Source: Rhizobium sp. CC-YZS058 (GTDB lineage: Bacteria > Pseudomonadota > Alphaproteobacteria > Rhizobiales > Rhizobiaceae). Taken from it: a DNA stretch of 64,000 nt. Each line of letters starts with the position of its first letter. Within the stretch, counting starts at the first letter, position 1. The position numbers were made by a program, and so were the translations under genes. The notes under the pieces were generated by a model, which was given only the letters and a program-made list of their open reading frames with translations, searched no databases and had not been told where the DNA came from. Shown here in pieces: positions 13,846 through 22,902 of the stretch. The stretch spans positions 310,001 through 374,000 of the forward strand of contig NZ_JAYESJ010000003.1 in NCBI RefSeq assembly GCF_034720595.1, given 5' to 3'.

Positions 13846-14631
13846 CTAACGCCGGCCGCGAACGGTCTTGACCACTTCTGCGCCCATCAGCCGCAGCAGG
13901 GGAGCAACGGTCGAGGCATAGCGCTTGAACAGGCGGCGGGGGTCGTTGGCCATGCGAAACAGCCATTCGAAGCCGGATCCACGCAGCACATGCGGCGCCC
14001 GCTTCTGCATGCCGACCAGGAACTCGATCGATGCGCCACAGCAGACCGCCAGGCCGCGCGCCTCGGGATGCGTCGTCAGCCCGCAAGCAATCCGTTCGGA
14101 CTGCGGGGAGCCGACGGCGATGAAGGTGAAGCGCGAAGGTTCGCAGGCAATGAAGTCGATGCAGGCTTCCATGGCATCCGGATTGCAGGCGAGGTTCTGC
14201 GGCGGCACCATGGTTCGAAACGAGACATGCGGAAAAGTCTGCATCGCACGATCGGCCACCTGCTGGTTGGCGACGATCAGGGTCACCCGGTCACCATCGC
14301 GAATGACCTCGCGAAACATCGCTTCGGTCAGGTCCGATCCGGTGACGATCGGCAGATCAACCCACAGCAGAAGGGCAAATGCGGAGATCGGCGCGCTGTC
14401 GCACAGTGAAAGCCAGGCCTTGCTATAGTATTCGCGAAGTGAAGAATCGCGGTTGAGCCGCACGACGTGGTCGACATTGGGCGTAACGATATATTTGAAA
14501 GGCGATGTTTCGTCGATCGTGCGGATTCTCTCCAGCACTTCTTCGAAGGCCAGCGGGTCGAACGGCGCGTTAAGAAAATCCGACCGCTCGCGGCTCGCCG
14601 GGACCGACAGATTATAACTCACAAGGGTCAT
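13846..14631 (-). CDS. WecG/TagA/CpsF family glycosyltransferase (GT26)
   Basis: A 261-residue protein. Family enzymes transfer sugars such as N-acetylmannosamine or its uronic acid, or glucose, onto lipid-linked intermediates at the inner face of the membrane. Seen here: TPNVDHVVRLNRD near residue 50 (the conserved nucleotide-sugar/acceptor region), the central GSPQSE motif, and the C-terminal CCGASIEFLVG then RAPHVLRGSGFEWLFRM, typical of the family. ATG 14631 is followed by the conserved core after about 25 residues. It is the first gene of a two-gene unit with the GT4 at 12496 and is divergent from the GT2 at 14985. Confidence 0.88.
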   Translation of the reverse strand: MTLVSYNLSVPASRERSDFLNAPFDPLAFEEVLERIRTIDETSPFKYIVTPNVDHVVRLNRDSSLREYYSKAWLSLCDSAPISAFALLLWVDLPIVTGSDLTEAMFREVIRDGDRVTLIVANQQVADRAMQTFPHVSFRTMVPPQNLACNPDAMEACIDFIACEPSRFTFIAVGSPQSERIACGLTTHPEARGLAVCCGASIEFLVGMQKRAPHVLRGSGFEWLFRMANDPRRLFKRYASTVAPLLRLMGAEVVKTVRGRR

Positions 14632-14984
14632 GAGGGTTCGACTCCCGGCATAAAATCATTAAATTTTGAATAATAGAAATAAGACGGCGATTGTTTTATC
14701 TAGAAACGCCAATTAACTATTTTTTACAAGCGGAAAATGAGGATTGCGCACCGAAAACAGGGGGATTCGCGCTCCCACTTCCTCACGCTTGAGTGATCGC
14801 GCCCTTACCGCCATTCCCTATGGTCAAACAAGCCGTAAACAGGCATGGTGGATGGGGTTGCAGGGCCTCGCTCGGCCGGGAATCATGCCTCCCATCGCAG
14901 GCTGGTTGGCGACTCAGTGGGCCGTATTTTATTTCATTCTTCTACTTGAATTGTTGTTGCGCGCGTTATTTTGCGGAGGTTGTC
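14632..14984. promoter_or_regulatory. 353-base divergent intergenic region
   Basis: No credible gene. The stretch from about 14645 to 14745 is strongly A/T-rich compared with its flanks and should contain the promoter of the WecG-family/GT4 pair; promoter elements for the GT2 gene probably lie nearer 14920-14970 (also A/T-rich). An in-frame upstream extension of the GT2 reading frame to 14793 exists, but its predicted residues are unlike the family and it lacks a ribosome site. I found no convincing operator repeat. Confidence 0.45.
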
Positions 14985-16181
14985 ATGGGTTTCATCTTGT
15001 TCTGTCTTTGGGTCGTGGCCATTCTTATCTCGATTCCGGCCCTGATCTACGGCCTCGAGATCGCCATGTCCTTCCTTCGCCGCTCATCCGAACAACCTGT
15101 CGGCGAGCGTCCGGCTGCCGCGATCATCGTGCCCGCTCATGACGAGGAGGGTGGGATTCGTGAAACGGTTCAGGGCATCCGCAAACAGATGCGTGCGGGA
15201 GACCGTCTGTTGGTGGTGGCTGACAATTGCCGCGACCGCACGGCCGAGATTGCCCGCGACGCCGGCGCCGAAGTGGTGGAGCGCTTCGATGACGTTTTGC
15301 GTGGCAAGGGCTATGCACTCGATGCCGGGCTGCGCACCATGGCGCTCGCAAATCTCCCCTATGTCGTCTTTATCGATGCCGATTGCTGGCTCGAAGAAGG
15401 CGCGCTCGATGCCTTGCTGGAGGCCTCGCACCAGCGCAACGGCGCGGTGCAAGGTGTCAATCTGATGATCGCGCCGCCGGACGCCGACATCAAGATGCGC
15501 GTCGCCGAACTTGCCTTCCTCATCAAGAACAAGGTGCGCCCGCTCGGGCTGGCCCGGCTCGGGCTCGGTTGCCATTTGACCGGCAGCGCCATGGCGATCC
15601 CCACGCCGCTGATCAACCAGGCCACGGTCGCCAATGGCAATCTGGTCGAGGACATGAAGCTCGGCCTCGATCTCGCCGAGATGGGCCGCCTGCCGACATT
15701 TTGCGAGGGGTCGAGGGTCTTCAGCTATTTTCCGCATACGAAGAAGGGCCGCACGACGCAGCGTCAGCGCTGGGAAAGCGGGCACCTGGCGCTGATTGCC
15801 AAGGCGCTGCGTCATCTGGCGGCGCCGGGCATCCTCGCGCGCCCGAAGGCCGTGCTGTTCATTCTCGACCTCGTCATTCCACCGCTGAGCTTGCTCCTCG
15901 TCCTTTTGACCCTTTCCATGCTCGCGATCCTGGCCGTCACCGTTTCCCTCGGTCTGTCGCACGGGCCGGTCCTGCTGCTCGGCGCCTCGCTTCTCTGGTT
16001 CCTCGCAATGACGATCGTCGCCTGGCTCGGCTATGGGCTGACCGTGCTGCCCGTCCGCTCGGCCTTGCAGGTCGTCCCCTACATCTTCGGCAAGCTCCCC
16101 CTGTACCTCGCCACGTTACGCGGTCGCAAAGAACTCGCCTGGATCCGCACCGACCGCTCCAAGGAGCAGGACCGGGCATAG
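14985..16181 (+). CDS. membrane-bound family 2 glycosyltransferase
   Basis: A processive-type GT2 of 398 residues. One N-terminal membrane span (MGFILFCLWVVAILISI), then the cytoplasmic catalytic domain with IIVPAHDEEGG, VFIDADCW (DxD) and QRQRWESG (Q/RxxRW-type acceptor motif), then three or so C-terminal spans (LFILDLVIPPLSLLLVLLTL onward). This is the topology of enzymes that polymerise or extend a glycan at the membrane. ATG 14985 is chosen because GCGGAGG precedes it and the hydrophobic span starts at once. Divergent from the WecG-family gene; likely the same pathway, though product and sugar are unknown. Confidence 0.86.
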   Translation: MGFILFCLWVVAILISIPALIYGLEIAMSFLRRSSEQPVGERPAAAIIVPAHDEEGGIRETVQGIRKQMRAGDRLLVVADNCRDRTAEIARDAGAEVVERFDDVLRGKGYALDAGLRTMALANLPYVVFIDADCWLEEGALDALLEASHQRNGAVQGVNLMIAPPDADIKMRVAELAFLIKNKVRPLGLARLGLGCHLTGSAMAIPTPLINQATVANGNLVEDMKLGLDLAEMGRLPTFCEGSRVFSYFPHTKKGRTTQRQRWESGHLALIAKALRHLAAPGILARPKAVLFILDLVIPPLSLLLVLLTLSMLAILAVTVSLGLSHGPVLLLGASLLWFLAMTIVAWLGYGLTVLPVRSALQVVPYIFGKLPLYLATLRGRKELAWIRTDRSKEQDRA

Positions 16182-16461
16182 GGCGAACGGCTCGCCCATG
16201 TCACCTCGGTCTCGCCTGCTCAAGGGGAGGTCGGGACCCGGAGCAGCCAGGCTACTTCTTGTTTTTGCTCTGTTCGGCTTCACGCTGCTGCCCAACAGTC
16301 CCACTCTCCTTGTAAGCGGTTCGGACCATGGTCCGACCTGGCAGCGCAATGGTCTGCGGGACGTTTTCCGCGAAACGGGAAGGCGGCAAGGTCTCACTCG
16401 TCAAGTCCGGGAGCAGGTCCCGGCTGGTCCCGACGAACGGGATCTTGCGAGGAGAGACACC

Positions 16462-16857
16462 ATGACCACGAAGCATCTTTTTCTGAGCGCCACCACGGGC
16501 ATCGCCATGTTCGGGTTCGCGCTGTCGGCCGAGGCTGCCCTGATGCCGTCGACCACCCCGAGCCTTTCAACGATGACCGTTGGCGCTCAGATCCTTGCCC
16601 GCAAGGGAGCAGACGATCGTGGTGGGGCGTCGCGCAAGGGCCGTCATCGCGATGATCCGGCCGGGCATGCGGCGGCCGGTGCTCCGGTTCCTGTGGAGCT
16701 TGCCCGCCGCGGCGCTGACGACAAGCCGGGCCATGTCCGCAAGGGACGGGGACAGGACGATGCGCCAGGCCATATCCGCCATGGCCGCGGCCGGGACGAT
16801 GCGCCGGGCGATGATCGCGGCAACCGCCGCGGCCGCGGCAGCGACGATCGCGCCTGA
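16462..16857 (+). CDS. small secreted low-complexity protein with RKG..DD..GH repeats
   Basis: A 131-residue protein that I do not recognise. ATG 16462 follows AGGAGAG and opens a clear signal peptide (MTTKHLFLSATTGIAMFGFA, cleavage after about SAEA). The mature part is made of imperfect repeats of about 12-13 residues: ARKGADDRGG, RKGRHRDDPAGHA, ARRGADDKPGHV, RKGRGQDDAPGHI, RHGRGRDDAPGDD. They are rich in Arg/Lys, Asp, Gly and His, giving alternating charges and possible metal-binding His/Asp clusters. No cysteine and no membrane anchor are seen. It is probably intrinsically disordered and periplasmic or secreted. The next gene encodes another small secreted Gly/Asp/Arg-rich protein, so the two may form a pair. 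Confidence 0.6.
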   Translation: MTTKHLFLSATTGIAMFGFALSAEAALMPSTTPSLSTMTVGAQILARKGADDRGGASRKGRHRDDPAGHAAAGAPVPVELARRGADDKPGHVRKGRGQDDAPGHIRHGRGRDDAPGDDRGNRRGRGSDDRA

Positions 16858-16866
16858 TCGCACGAG

Positions 16867-16882
16867 CGCCGAAGATTCGGCG
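16867..16882 (+). terminator. short hairpin just after the repeat-protein gene
   Basis: CGCCGAA and TTCGGCG form a perfect seven-pair stem (two-base loop, or six pairs with a tetraloop) ten bases after the stop codon. No run of T follows, so this is a weak terminator candidate or an RNA-stability hairpin. Confidence 0.3.
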
Positions 16883-16955
16883 AGAAGAGCAAGGGTAGAC
16901 CGAAGCGCGGCTTGAAACAGGCGTAAACGCGGGCTTCTCAGGCTTCGAAACTCTT

Positions 16956-16987
16956 CTCCGCGGGCACTCTCGCGGAGGAGATATCCT
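16956..16987 (+). terminator. possible Rho-independent terminator
   Basis: CTCCGCG (16956-16962) pairs with CGCGGAG (16971-16977) across an eight-base loop, and a T-rich stretch (ATATCCTTTT) follows at 16981-16990. It would separate transcription of the repeat protein from that of the gene at 17040. Confidence 0.4.
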
Positions 16988-17039
16988 TTTCATTCAGCGG
17001 GCGGCCAGGATTGTGGCGCCTTGGATCGAAGATCGACGA

Positions 17040-17471
17040 ATGGTCCAGCATGTCCTCCGCTTTGTCATCCTCAGCCTGCTTGTCCTCACCTGTGTGCTGC
17101 CAGGGCCGCGCGCAGCACTGGCGGACAAGGGCAGCGGCCACGGGGGCGGGGGCAGCGACGGGAGCGGCGGCGGTCGTGGCGGTGATCATGGTGGAGGATC
17201 GAACGGGAGATCGGATGGGCACTCGGATCGGGGTGGGTCTGGCTCTCGCGACGATGAGGATCACGGCCCGGGGAAATCAGGTCGCAGTGACAGCGATCGC
17301 GGCGATGACGGGCGGGAGCGCGACCGAAACGACGACCAGACGCAGGAAAGCCGCTCCTACAAGGGCGGCTGGCGCGAGCGCATCGAGAATGGAAGCTACG
17401 AGGTCTTCGATCCCGCCGGACGCCTCGTCATCCGCCGACCGGTGACCCTTCGCGATTATCTGCGGTTCTGA
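17040..17471 (+). CDS. small secreted Gly/Asp/Arg/Ser-rich protein of unknown function
   Basis: A 143-residue protein. A signal peptide (VLRFVILSLLVLTCVLPGPR, cleavage near ALA) is followed by about 70 residues of low-complexity Gly/Ser/Asp/His/Arg sequence, then a non-repetitive C-terminal segment: YKGGWRERIENGSYEVFDPA, then GRLVIRRPVTLRDYLRF. That tail looks like a small folded unit (a short beta hairpin and helix) and resembles tails seen in small rhizobial secreted proteins, but I cannot name a family. ATG 17040 is preferred over GTG 17013 because it starts directly at the signal peptide. Possible roles such as envelope or matrix binding are inference only. Confidence 0.6.
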   Translation: MVQHVLRFVILSLLVLTCVLPGPRAALADKGSGHGGGGSDGSGGGRGGDHGGGSNGRSDGHSDRGGSGSRDDEDHGPGKSGRSDSDRGDDGRERDRNDDQTQESRSYKGGWRERIENGSYEVFDPAGRLVIRRPVTLRDYLRF

Positions 17472-17630
17472 GCTTAGTGTTTCCGAGACGCGGACCTGCC
17501 GCCATCGCGCTCCATTCAAAGATCTGCCCGCCGGTTGATGATCTCGCTCGTAAAGACGTCGGCTTATCCTAAACAAATTGTTGAGAAGTCTAATGTAGAA
17601 AGAGTCAAAACATGGGACCGTGACGCGGCT

Positions 17631-19355
17631 ATGCTCAGTTTAGACCTCACCGAATACCCTTGCCATCTGACATCCGAACCGCCGATGTCCAGCGCCTCCG
17701 GTGCCAGCGACGACCGTTCCGCCTGGACGGCGCGCGAGTGGTTTGCGGAGTGTTGTCGGCTGGACGACCTGGAAGCGCCCGTCGAGCAGGTGGTCGCCGC
17801 AGGCGAAAAGGGCCGGTGGATTGCGCGCGCCGGGCTTGACCATGCCGCAGTTATCGAGGGGACGGTGCTGATCGCCGGCAGCTACGCCAACCGGGGGCTT
17901 TATGCGGATGCGGTGCGGATCATGGCCGAGGAGGTCGATGGTCTGCCACTCTGCACCGATCGGTCGCAGGTGGCGGGGTTCCTCGGTGCGTTTGCCTCAA
18001 GCCTCGGCAACGTCGGGGATTATGTGCGGGCCATCCGATACTACGAGGAAGCCATCGCCACCCTGGACACCACGCTTTCGGACGACCCCGTCATCAAGGG
18101 TCGCGTCTTCGGCAACTACCTCGAACTGCTCATCAAACTGGACCGGGCGGCGGATGCGGACGCGTTCGCGTCGATCTTCCGAGAGACGCGGGAGCGCATT
18201 CCGGACGATGTCCTGAAGCCGTTTCGGACCTGTTACAGCTGTGTGATCCTGACGCTCGTTGCCGTCGATCGGATGATGGCCGCGATGCGCACAGCTGTGC
18301 CCGACCTTGCCGGGATCGAGGATGCGCTGACGATGACGGAGGAGAGCCTGCGGGTCGCCAGAGACGCCGCGCCCGCCTCGGTTGCCTTGGTCCAGGTGGC
18401 GCGTTCGCTCTGCCTGCTGCTTCTGGCCAGGGACGACCCGGAGGGTGAGGCGATGCTGGCCGGCAGCGACCGCGGTTCCTATGCGGATGCCGGCTCGCTG
18501 ATGATTCAGGCGGTCATCCGATGGGCTGCCCTCGAACTCGGCCGCTCTAGCAGGCCTGAGCGCGCGCGGCGCATTCTCGAGCTTGTCGCGCCATCGTCCG
18601 ACATTGGCCAGGGCAATGCGCCAGATCTGCGCTGGTATGTCGTCTCGGCCGAGATCAACGAGAAGGCGGGCGACTTTGCGGCGGCCTGCGCGGATTATCG
18701 CGCTCACCTTGCGGCCTTGGAGCGGTCCCAGGCGACGATCCTGTCGTTGCGCAGCGAAATTGCAGATGTCGTCGGACATGCCGAGGAGGCGCGCCGGCAG
18801 GCGCATCGGGCACGGGAGAAGGCCGTTGCGCTGCAGCAGCGCAACAGCGAGCTCGCCGATGATCATGCGCGCATGACACGAATGGCACGGACGGATCCGC
18901 TTACAGCTGTCGGCAATCGCCGCGCGCTGATGGAGGTGGTGGAGCAGCTGTCGGCCGAGAGCGAACGTGACACCCATCTTCTGGTGGTTGTCGACATCGA
19001 TCATTTCAAGGCCGTCAACGATCTCTTCTCTCATCAGGTGGGGGACGAGGTCATTGCCCTGGTTGCCCGGATCCTCGACAGCCGCATCCGCCGGGCCGAC
19101 AGCCTGTTCCGGTTTGGCGGGGAGGAGTTCGTCGTCCTTCTCAAGAGCATCGCCTCTCTCGAGCGCGTGGAGTCGTGGCGCTCGGCGATCGAACGCTACG
19201 ACTGGTCGACCGTTGCTGCCGAGCTGAGGGTGACCGCGAGCTTCGGCGTCTCGACATGGCAAGAGGACGAACCGTTCGACAGTGCTTTCCAACGTGCCGA
19301 CCAAAGCCTCTACAAAGCTAAGAAAACCGGACGCAACCGCGTCGTCTTCAGCTAA
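17631..19355 (+). CDS. cytoplasmic diguanylate cyclase with helical (TPR-like) N-terminal region
   Basis: Makes cyclic di-GMP from two GTP. The C-terminal GGDEF domain (about the last 165 residues) has VVDIDHFKAVND (metal and nucleotide binding) and RFGGEEF, an active GGEEF signature; an RxxD inhibitory site (RRAD) lies five residues before it. The preceding 400 residues are alpha-helical with repeated A-x3-A patterns like tetratricopeptide arrays (for example RAIRYYEEAIATLDTTLSD), then a coiled segment rich in R, A and E before the cyclase. There is no membrane span or signal peptide, so the input is probably cytoplasmic. The start is uncertain: ATG 17535, 17631 and 17685 are in frame; 17560-17610 is A/T-rich and looks like promoter, so 17631 is used. 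Confidence 0.88.
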   Translation: MLSLDLTEYPCHLTSEPPMSSASGASDDRSAWTAREWFAECCRLDDLEAPVEQVVAAGEKGRWIARAGLDHAAVIEGTVLIAGSYANRGLYADAVRIMAEEVDGLPLCTDRSQVAGFLGAFASSLGNVGDYVRAIRYYEEAIATLDTTLSDDPVIKGRVFGNYLELLIKLDRAADADAFASIFRETRERIPDDVLKPFRTCYSCVILTLVAVDRMMAAMRTAVPDLAGIEDALTMTEESLRVARDAAPASVALVQVARSLCLLLLARDDPEGEAMLAGSDRGSYADAGSLMIQAVIRWAALELGRSSRPERARRILELVAPSSDIGQGNAPDLRWYVVSAEINEKAGDFAAACADYRAHLAALERSQATILSLRSEIADVVGHAEEARRQAHRAREKAVALQQRNSELADDHARMTRMARTDPLTAVGNRRALMEVVEQLSAESERDTHLLVVVDIDHFKAVNDLFSHQVGDEVIALVARILDSRIRRADSLFRFGGEEFVVLLKSIASLERVESWRSAIERYDWSTVAAELRVTASFGVSTWQEDEPFDSAFQRADQSLYKAKKTGRNRVVFS

Positions 19356-19411
19356 GGTGCTCACACCAATCGGGTCGTAGGCCGAGGGCTAGGTTTTCTT
19401 TCACCGCAGAA

Positions 19412-20077
19412 TTACGCCTTGCGGGACTCCTTGAGCAGGATCGCAGCCTCGGTCCGGTTGCGGACGTTCAGCTTTTGCAGGATGCGCGTCATGTGGTGCT
19501 TGATCGTCTTTTCCTGCAGGTCGATCCGGCGTGCCACTTCCTTGTTGCTGTTGCCGCTGGCAACCAGTCGCAAAATCTCTTCCTCCCGGCGGGTGAGCGT
19601 CTGCAACGGATCGGTGGTCTCCTCCGCCCGTTCCGGGGAGCGCGGGCCCTCCGTGCGCAGCTCGGTCAGGATCCGGGCTGCGAGCGTCGGCGAGACGTAG
19701 CTTTCGCCGTTCATCGCGCCGCGGACGACCTCCACCAGCGCGGCGGCTCCGACGCCCTTGAGGACGTAGCCGCGCGCGCCGCTTTTGAGCGCCCGTAAAA
19801 CGTCGTCATCATCTTCGGAGGCGGTCAGGACAAGGACCTTTGCGTCCGGCGACTGATCCCGGATGGCGGCGAGCGCGCTATGGCCGCCGCCCGGCATCGA
19901 CAGATCGAGCAGGACGACATCGGGCTTCATCGCCCGGTCGAGACGCACGGCATCCTCCGCCGAAGCGCCTTCGCCGCAGACCTCGAAGTCCGGCTGGCCG
20001 GACAGGCTGCGGGCCACGCCTTCCCGGAACAGAGGATGATCGTCGACGACGAGGATGCGGATCTTGGTGTCGGTCAT
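19412..20077 (-). CDS. NarL/FixJ-family response regulator
   Basis: A 221-residue transcription factor, partner of the kinase at 20074. The receiver domain has the acidic pair in ILVVDDHPLFREGV, the phosphoacceptor Asp58 (VVLLDLSMPG), and the conserved Thr and Lys in VLVLTASED and GYVLKG. A linker leads to a LuxR-type helix-turn-helix: LTRREEEILRLVASGNSNKE, then VARRIDLQEKTIKHHM. Its start overlaps the kinase stop by four bases (ATGA), which indicates coupled translation. Target genes are unknown; the adjacent cyclase and the UbiB-like gene are candidates only by position. Confidence 0.95.
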   Translation of the reverse strand: MTDTKIRILVVDDHPLFREGVARSLSGQPDFEVCGEGASAEDAVRLDRAMKPDVVLLDLSMPGGGHSALAAIRDQSPDAKVLVLTASEDDDDVLRALKSGARGYVLKGVGAAALVEVVRGAMNGESYVSPTLAARILTELRTEGPRSPERAEETTDPLQTLTRREEEILRLVASGNSNKEVARRIDLQEKTIKHHMTRILQKLNVRNRTEAAILLKESRKA

Positions 20078-21474
20078 GAGCTTTTCCTTGGCAGATGCAT
20101 GGTCAGCCGCGCGCCCTGTCCCGGCGCCGCGTCGATCTCCAGCCGGCCGCCGAGCGTGGCGATCCGTTCCTTGAGCCCGATCAGGCCCAGGCCCTCGCCG
20201 GGTTGCGACGGGTCGAAGCCGGGTCCCTCGTCGGCAACCGTCACGGCAAGATCCTCTTGCCTTGTTTCGACCCTGACCGTCTGGCGCTTGCCCTCGGCGT
20301 GGTGGGCCGCATTGTTCAGCGCCTCCTGCAGGAAGCGATAGGTGCAGATCTTTTCGGCCTGGGAAAGAACGGGCAGGGTGGCGGGTCGTTGCAGCGCGAC
20401 GGGTGTGCCGGTGCGTGTCTCATGCGCGGAAACGGCGCGCTCAATCGTCTCGGCCGTCGACAGGCCGGCCAGCTCGGGAAGGGTCAGGCCGCGGCAGATG
20501 TTGCGGATATCGCGCATCGCCTCGGTCAGCGCATCCTTCACCCGTTCGGCTTCGCCCGGTTCCGCCTGGCCCTCCGCCACAGCGCCGAGGCGAAGCGAGG
20601 CGAAGGCGAGGAGCTGCGCTGGCCCATCATGGAGCTCCGCCGAAATTCGGCGAAGGTAACGTTCGTTCAGATCTGCGGAGCGGCGCGTCGCCTGCTCCAC
20701 GCGGCCGTGCAGCGCGGCGTTCTGCTTAAGCAGCGTCGAAAGCGTTTCGACCTTGTCGTTGAGTTCGGCGCGCTGCGAGACGATCAGGCGGCTGCCGCGC
20801 GCCACGATGCCATAGAGCATGGCAAGCATGGCGATCGTCACCGTGGCGACGACCAGCCAGCTCTGCAACTGGGCGAGGTTGAGCTCCCGCCGCAGATCCT
20901 GAGCCGCCTCATAAAACTCCGCGACGGCGATGATGCGGCCTGACCATGGCTCGCGGATGGGGCTGTAGATCTCCAGAAGCGGAATCCCGCTCTGGCTTTC
21001 CAGCCGATTTTCTTCCTCGTCCAGATGTTCGAACTCGGCGTGGATCCGCCCCGCTCCCGCTTCCGACAGGCCTTCCGTCATGGGGAAGCGTTTGCCGACC
21101 AAGCTCTCTTCGTTGCTGAAGACGATCGTACCGTCCGGCGTCCAGATCTTGAAGGAGAACATCTTCTGGCTGAGCACGCCCTGGCTCAGCGTCTCGCGCA
21201 GGGCAAGCTTGGCGCCCTCCGTCAGTTCGTGCGATTGCGCCATGTCCTGGGTGAGAGGCGCGATGATGCTGTCGACATAGAGCGCGGTTGCCGCCGCCGC
21301 ATTGTGCGTCACCGCTTCCTCGATGCGGGTGCTGACCCAGAAGCCGATCGCCCCCATGCCGAAGAGAAGAACGAGGGCCGCGGCAAGCACGAATTGCCGC
21401 GCCAGGCTGGGGCTCTGCCCGGCAGACCGCGCCCCGTCTTGTCCCTCACTCATCGCCCGCTGCCTTCGCGCCAT
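20074..21474 (-). CDS. membrane sensor histidine kinase, NarX-type (HisKA_3)
   Basis: A 466-residue kinase. Two membrane spans (about 26-48 and 205-226) enclose a periplasmic sensor of about 155 residues that looks PAS/CACHE-like (FKIWTPDGTIVFSNEESLVG, then later GIPLLEIYSPIREPWSGRI). A cytoplasmic dimerisation domain follows with the HisKA_3 motif RRISAELHDGPAQLL (His282), and the HATPase domain has the N box EALNNAAHHA and G boxes DEGPGFD and GEGLGLIGLKERI. The periplasmic ligand is unknown. ATG 21453 is an alternative start with a better ribosome site. Upstream of, and overlapping, its response regulator. Confidence 0.93.
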   Translation of the reverse strand: MARRQRAMSEGQDGARSAGQSPSLARQFVLAAALVLLFGMGAIGFWVSTRIEEAVTHNAAAATALYVDSIIAPLTQDMAQSHELTEGAKLALRETLSQGVLSQKMFSFKIWTPDGTIVFSNEESLVGKRFPMTEGLSEAGAGRIHAEFEHLDEEENRLESQSGIPLLEIYSPIREPWSGRIIAVAEFYEAAQDLRRELNLAQLQSWLVVATVTIAMLAMLYGIVARGSRLIVSQRAELNDKVETLSTLLKQNAALHGRVEQATRRSADLNERYLRRISAELHDGPAQLLAFASLRLGAVAEGQAEPGEAERVKDALTEAMRDIRNICRGLTLPELAGLSTAETIERAVSAHETRTGTPVALQRPATLPVLSQAEKICTYRFLQEALNNAAHHAEGKRQTVRVETRQEDLAVTVADEGPGFDPSQPGEGLGLIGLKERIATLGGRLEIDAAPGQGARLTMHLPRKSS

Positions 21475-21582
21475 GCGTCATTCTAGGCTAACGAAACGCC
21501 GGTCGGAAGACGGACGAAGGTCTGATCGTGTCTCGGACCCTCTCCGTCTCCACGCCGCGCGAGGACGGGGACGCTCGATGCC

Positions 21583-22902
21583 TCAGGCGTAGGCGCGCAG
21601 CAGGGCGGGAAGCGGCAGGCGCGCCTGCAGCTTCACGGCGAGGAGCGCCAGGCCGCCGATCTTGCGCTGCAGGAACAGAAGATCGGGCGCGGGCAGGCTG
21701 AGCATCGACCGATCCGAAAAGAGCGGCAGCGCCCGCTCGCGCGCATCGGCAAGAGCGCCGCGATCGCCGAAATCGACGAGGCCGTTTGGCGCATGGAGAA
21801 ATTGCTCGAGTGCAATGCCGACGATGCTGGCGAGCAGAGCGTCGTGGACGCGGTCCTGCGCCGGCGAGAGGAAGCCGAGATGGCGCAGGGCATCGCGGAC
21901 CGCGCGCACCTCCCCCTGCATCGCAGCGTGAAGCAGGCGGCGATAGGACGCAGCGCTCTCCGGCGCAACGGGGCGAACAGCGCCGAAGTCGAGCAGCACG
22001 ATCCGTCCGTCCTCCGGCCGCCAAAGATAGTTCGCGAAATTGGGATCGGTCTGCATGCGACCGAAGACGAAGAGTTCTTTCAGCGTCAGATCGGCAAGCG
22101 CCGTCATCGCCCGATCGCGCGCGTCCTGCGAGGCCGAGGCGAGTGTTTCGAGCGGCCGGCCCTCGGCGAAACTCATCGGCAGAATGTTCGGCGTCAGAAG
22201 ATCGTCGATCGGGGTGGGCATAACGAAGCGGGAGTCGTTCTGGAGCAGGGCGGCGAATGCGCGCATCTGCTCGGCCTCGCGCAGGTAGTCGGCCTCCTCA
22301 TGCAGCTGCCGCTCGGCTTCGCGCAAGTGGGGGGTGATGTCGAGCTGCGGCGGGACAAAGGACGTCATCCTGAGGAGTGTGGCGACATTGTTGATGTCGG
22401 AGTCGATGCTTGCCGCGATGCCGGGAAACTGGACCTTGACGGCGAGCGGGCGGCCATCGGCAAGCACAGCGCGATGCACCTGGCCGATGGAGGCTGCGGC
22501 CATCGGCTTCATGTCGAAGGTCTGGAATCGCTGACGCCAGTCGTGCCCCCAGCCGCGCGCGAGAGTGGCGACAAGCTGATGCGCCGGCATAGTATGCGCG
22601 CTGTTGCGCAGCTGCGCGAAGATCGCCTGGATCTCGGGCGGTAGCAGCTCGTCCGGCTCCAGCGAGATCATCTGTCCGAGCTTCATCGCGGCACCGCGCA
22701 TGCGCGACAGCTGCTCGGCGGTCTTGCGCGCATTGGACGGCGTCAGGATCAGGTCCCGCAGATGCGGGCGCTCGCCCCTGGCAAGCCGGCTCGCTCCCTC
22801 CGCTGCCATGCCGACGGCAATGCCGCCGGCGATCTGGCCAAGAGCGGCCAGCCGGCCGAGCCGCGTGCCCGGCACCTTCCGCGCGCGGTCGGGGCCGCTC
22901 AT
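21583..22902 (-). CDS. ABC1/ADCK (UbiB) family atypical kinase
   Basis: A 439-residue protein of the UbiB family, whose members are ATPase/kinase-like proteins linked to ubiquinone biosynthesis and lipid handling. Family marks: KxGQ in AAMKLGQMISLEPDELLPPE, the Ala-rich nucleotide loop AAASIGQVHRA, the lysine in AVKVQFPG, DPNFANYLWR (catalytic loop) and LLDFGAVR (metal-binding DFG-like). The C terminus lacks the two hydrophobic helices of UbiB proper, so this is more like soluble actinobacterial or plant ABC1 kinases. The start at 22902 overlaps the stop of the DCC-family gene by four bases; a longer upstream frame is the shadow of that gene. Confidence 0.9.
   Translation of the reverse strand: MSGPDRARKVPGTRLGRLAALGQIAGGIAVGMAAEGASRLARGERPHLRDLILTPSNARKTAEQLSRMRGAAMKLGQMISLEPDELLPPEIQAIFAQLRNSAHTMPAHQLVATLARGWGHDWRQRFQTFDMKPMAAASIGQVHRAVLADGRPLAVKVQFPGIAASIDSDINNVATLLRMTSFVPPQLDITPHLREAERQLHEEADYLREAEQMRAFAALLQNDSRFVMPTPIDDLLTPNILPMSFAEGRPLETLASASQDARDRAMTALADLTLKELFVFGRMQTDPNFANYLWRPEDGRIVLLDFGAVRPVAPESAASYRRLLHAAMQGEVRAVRDALRHLGFLSPAQDRVHDALLASIVGIALEQFLHAPNGLVDFGDRGALADARERALPLFSDRSMLSLPAPDLLFLQRKIGGLALLAVKLQARLPLPALLRAYA

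Noticed and set aside
16181..16197. GGGCGA/TCGCCC hairpin right after the membrane GT2 gene as a terminator
   Set aside because: Six-pair stem without any T run; too weak to call.
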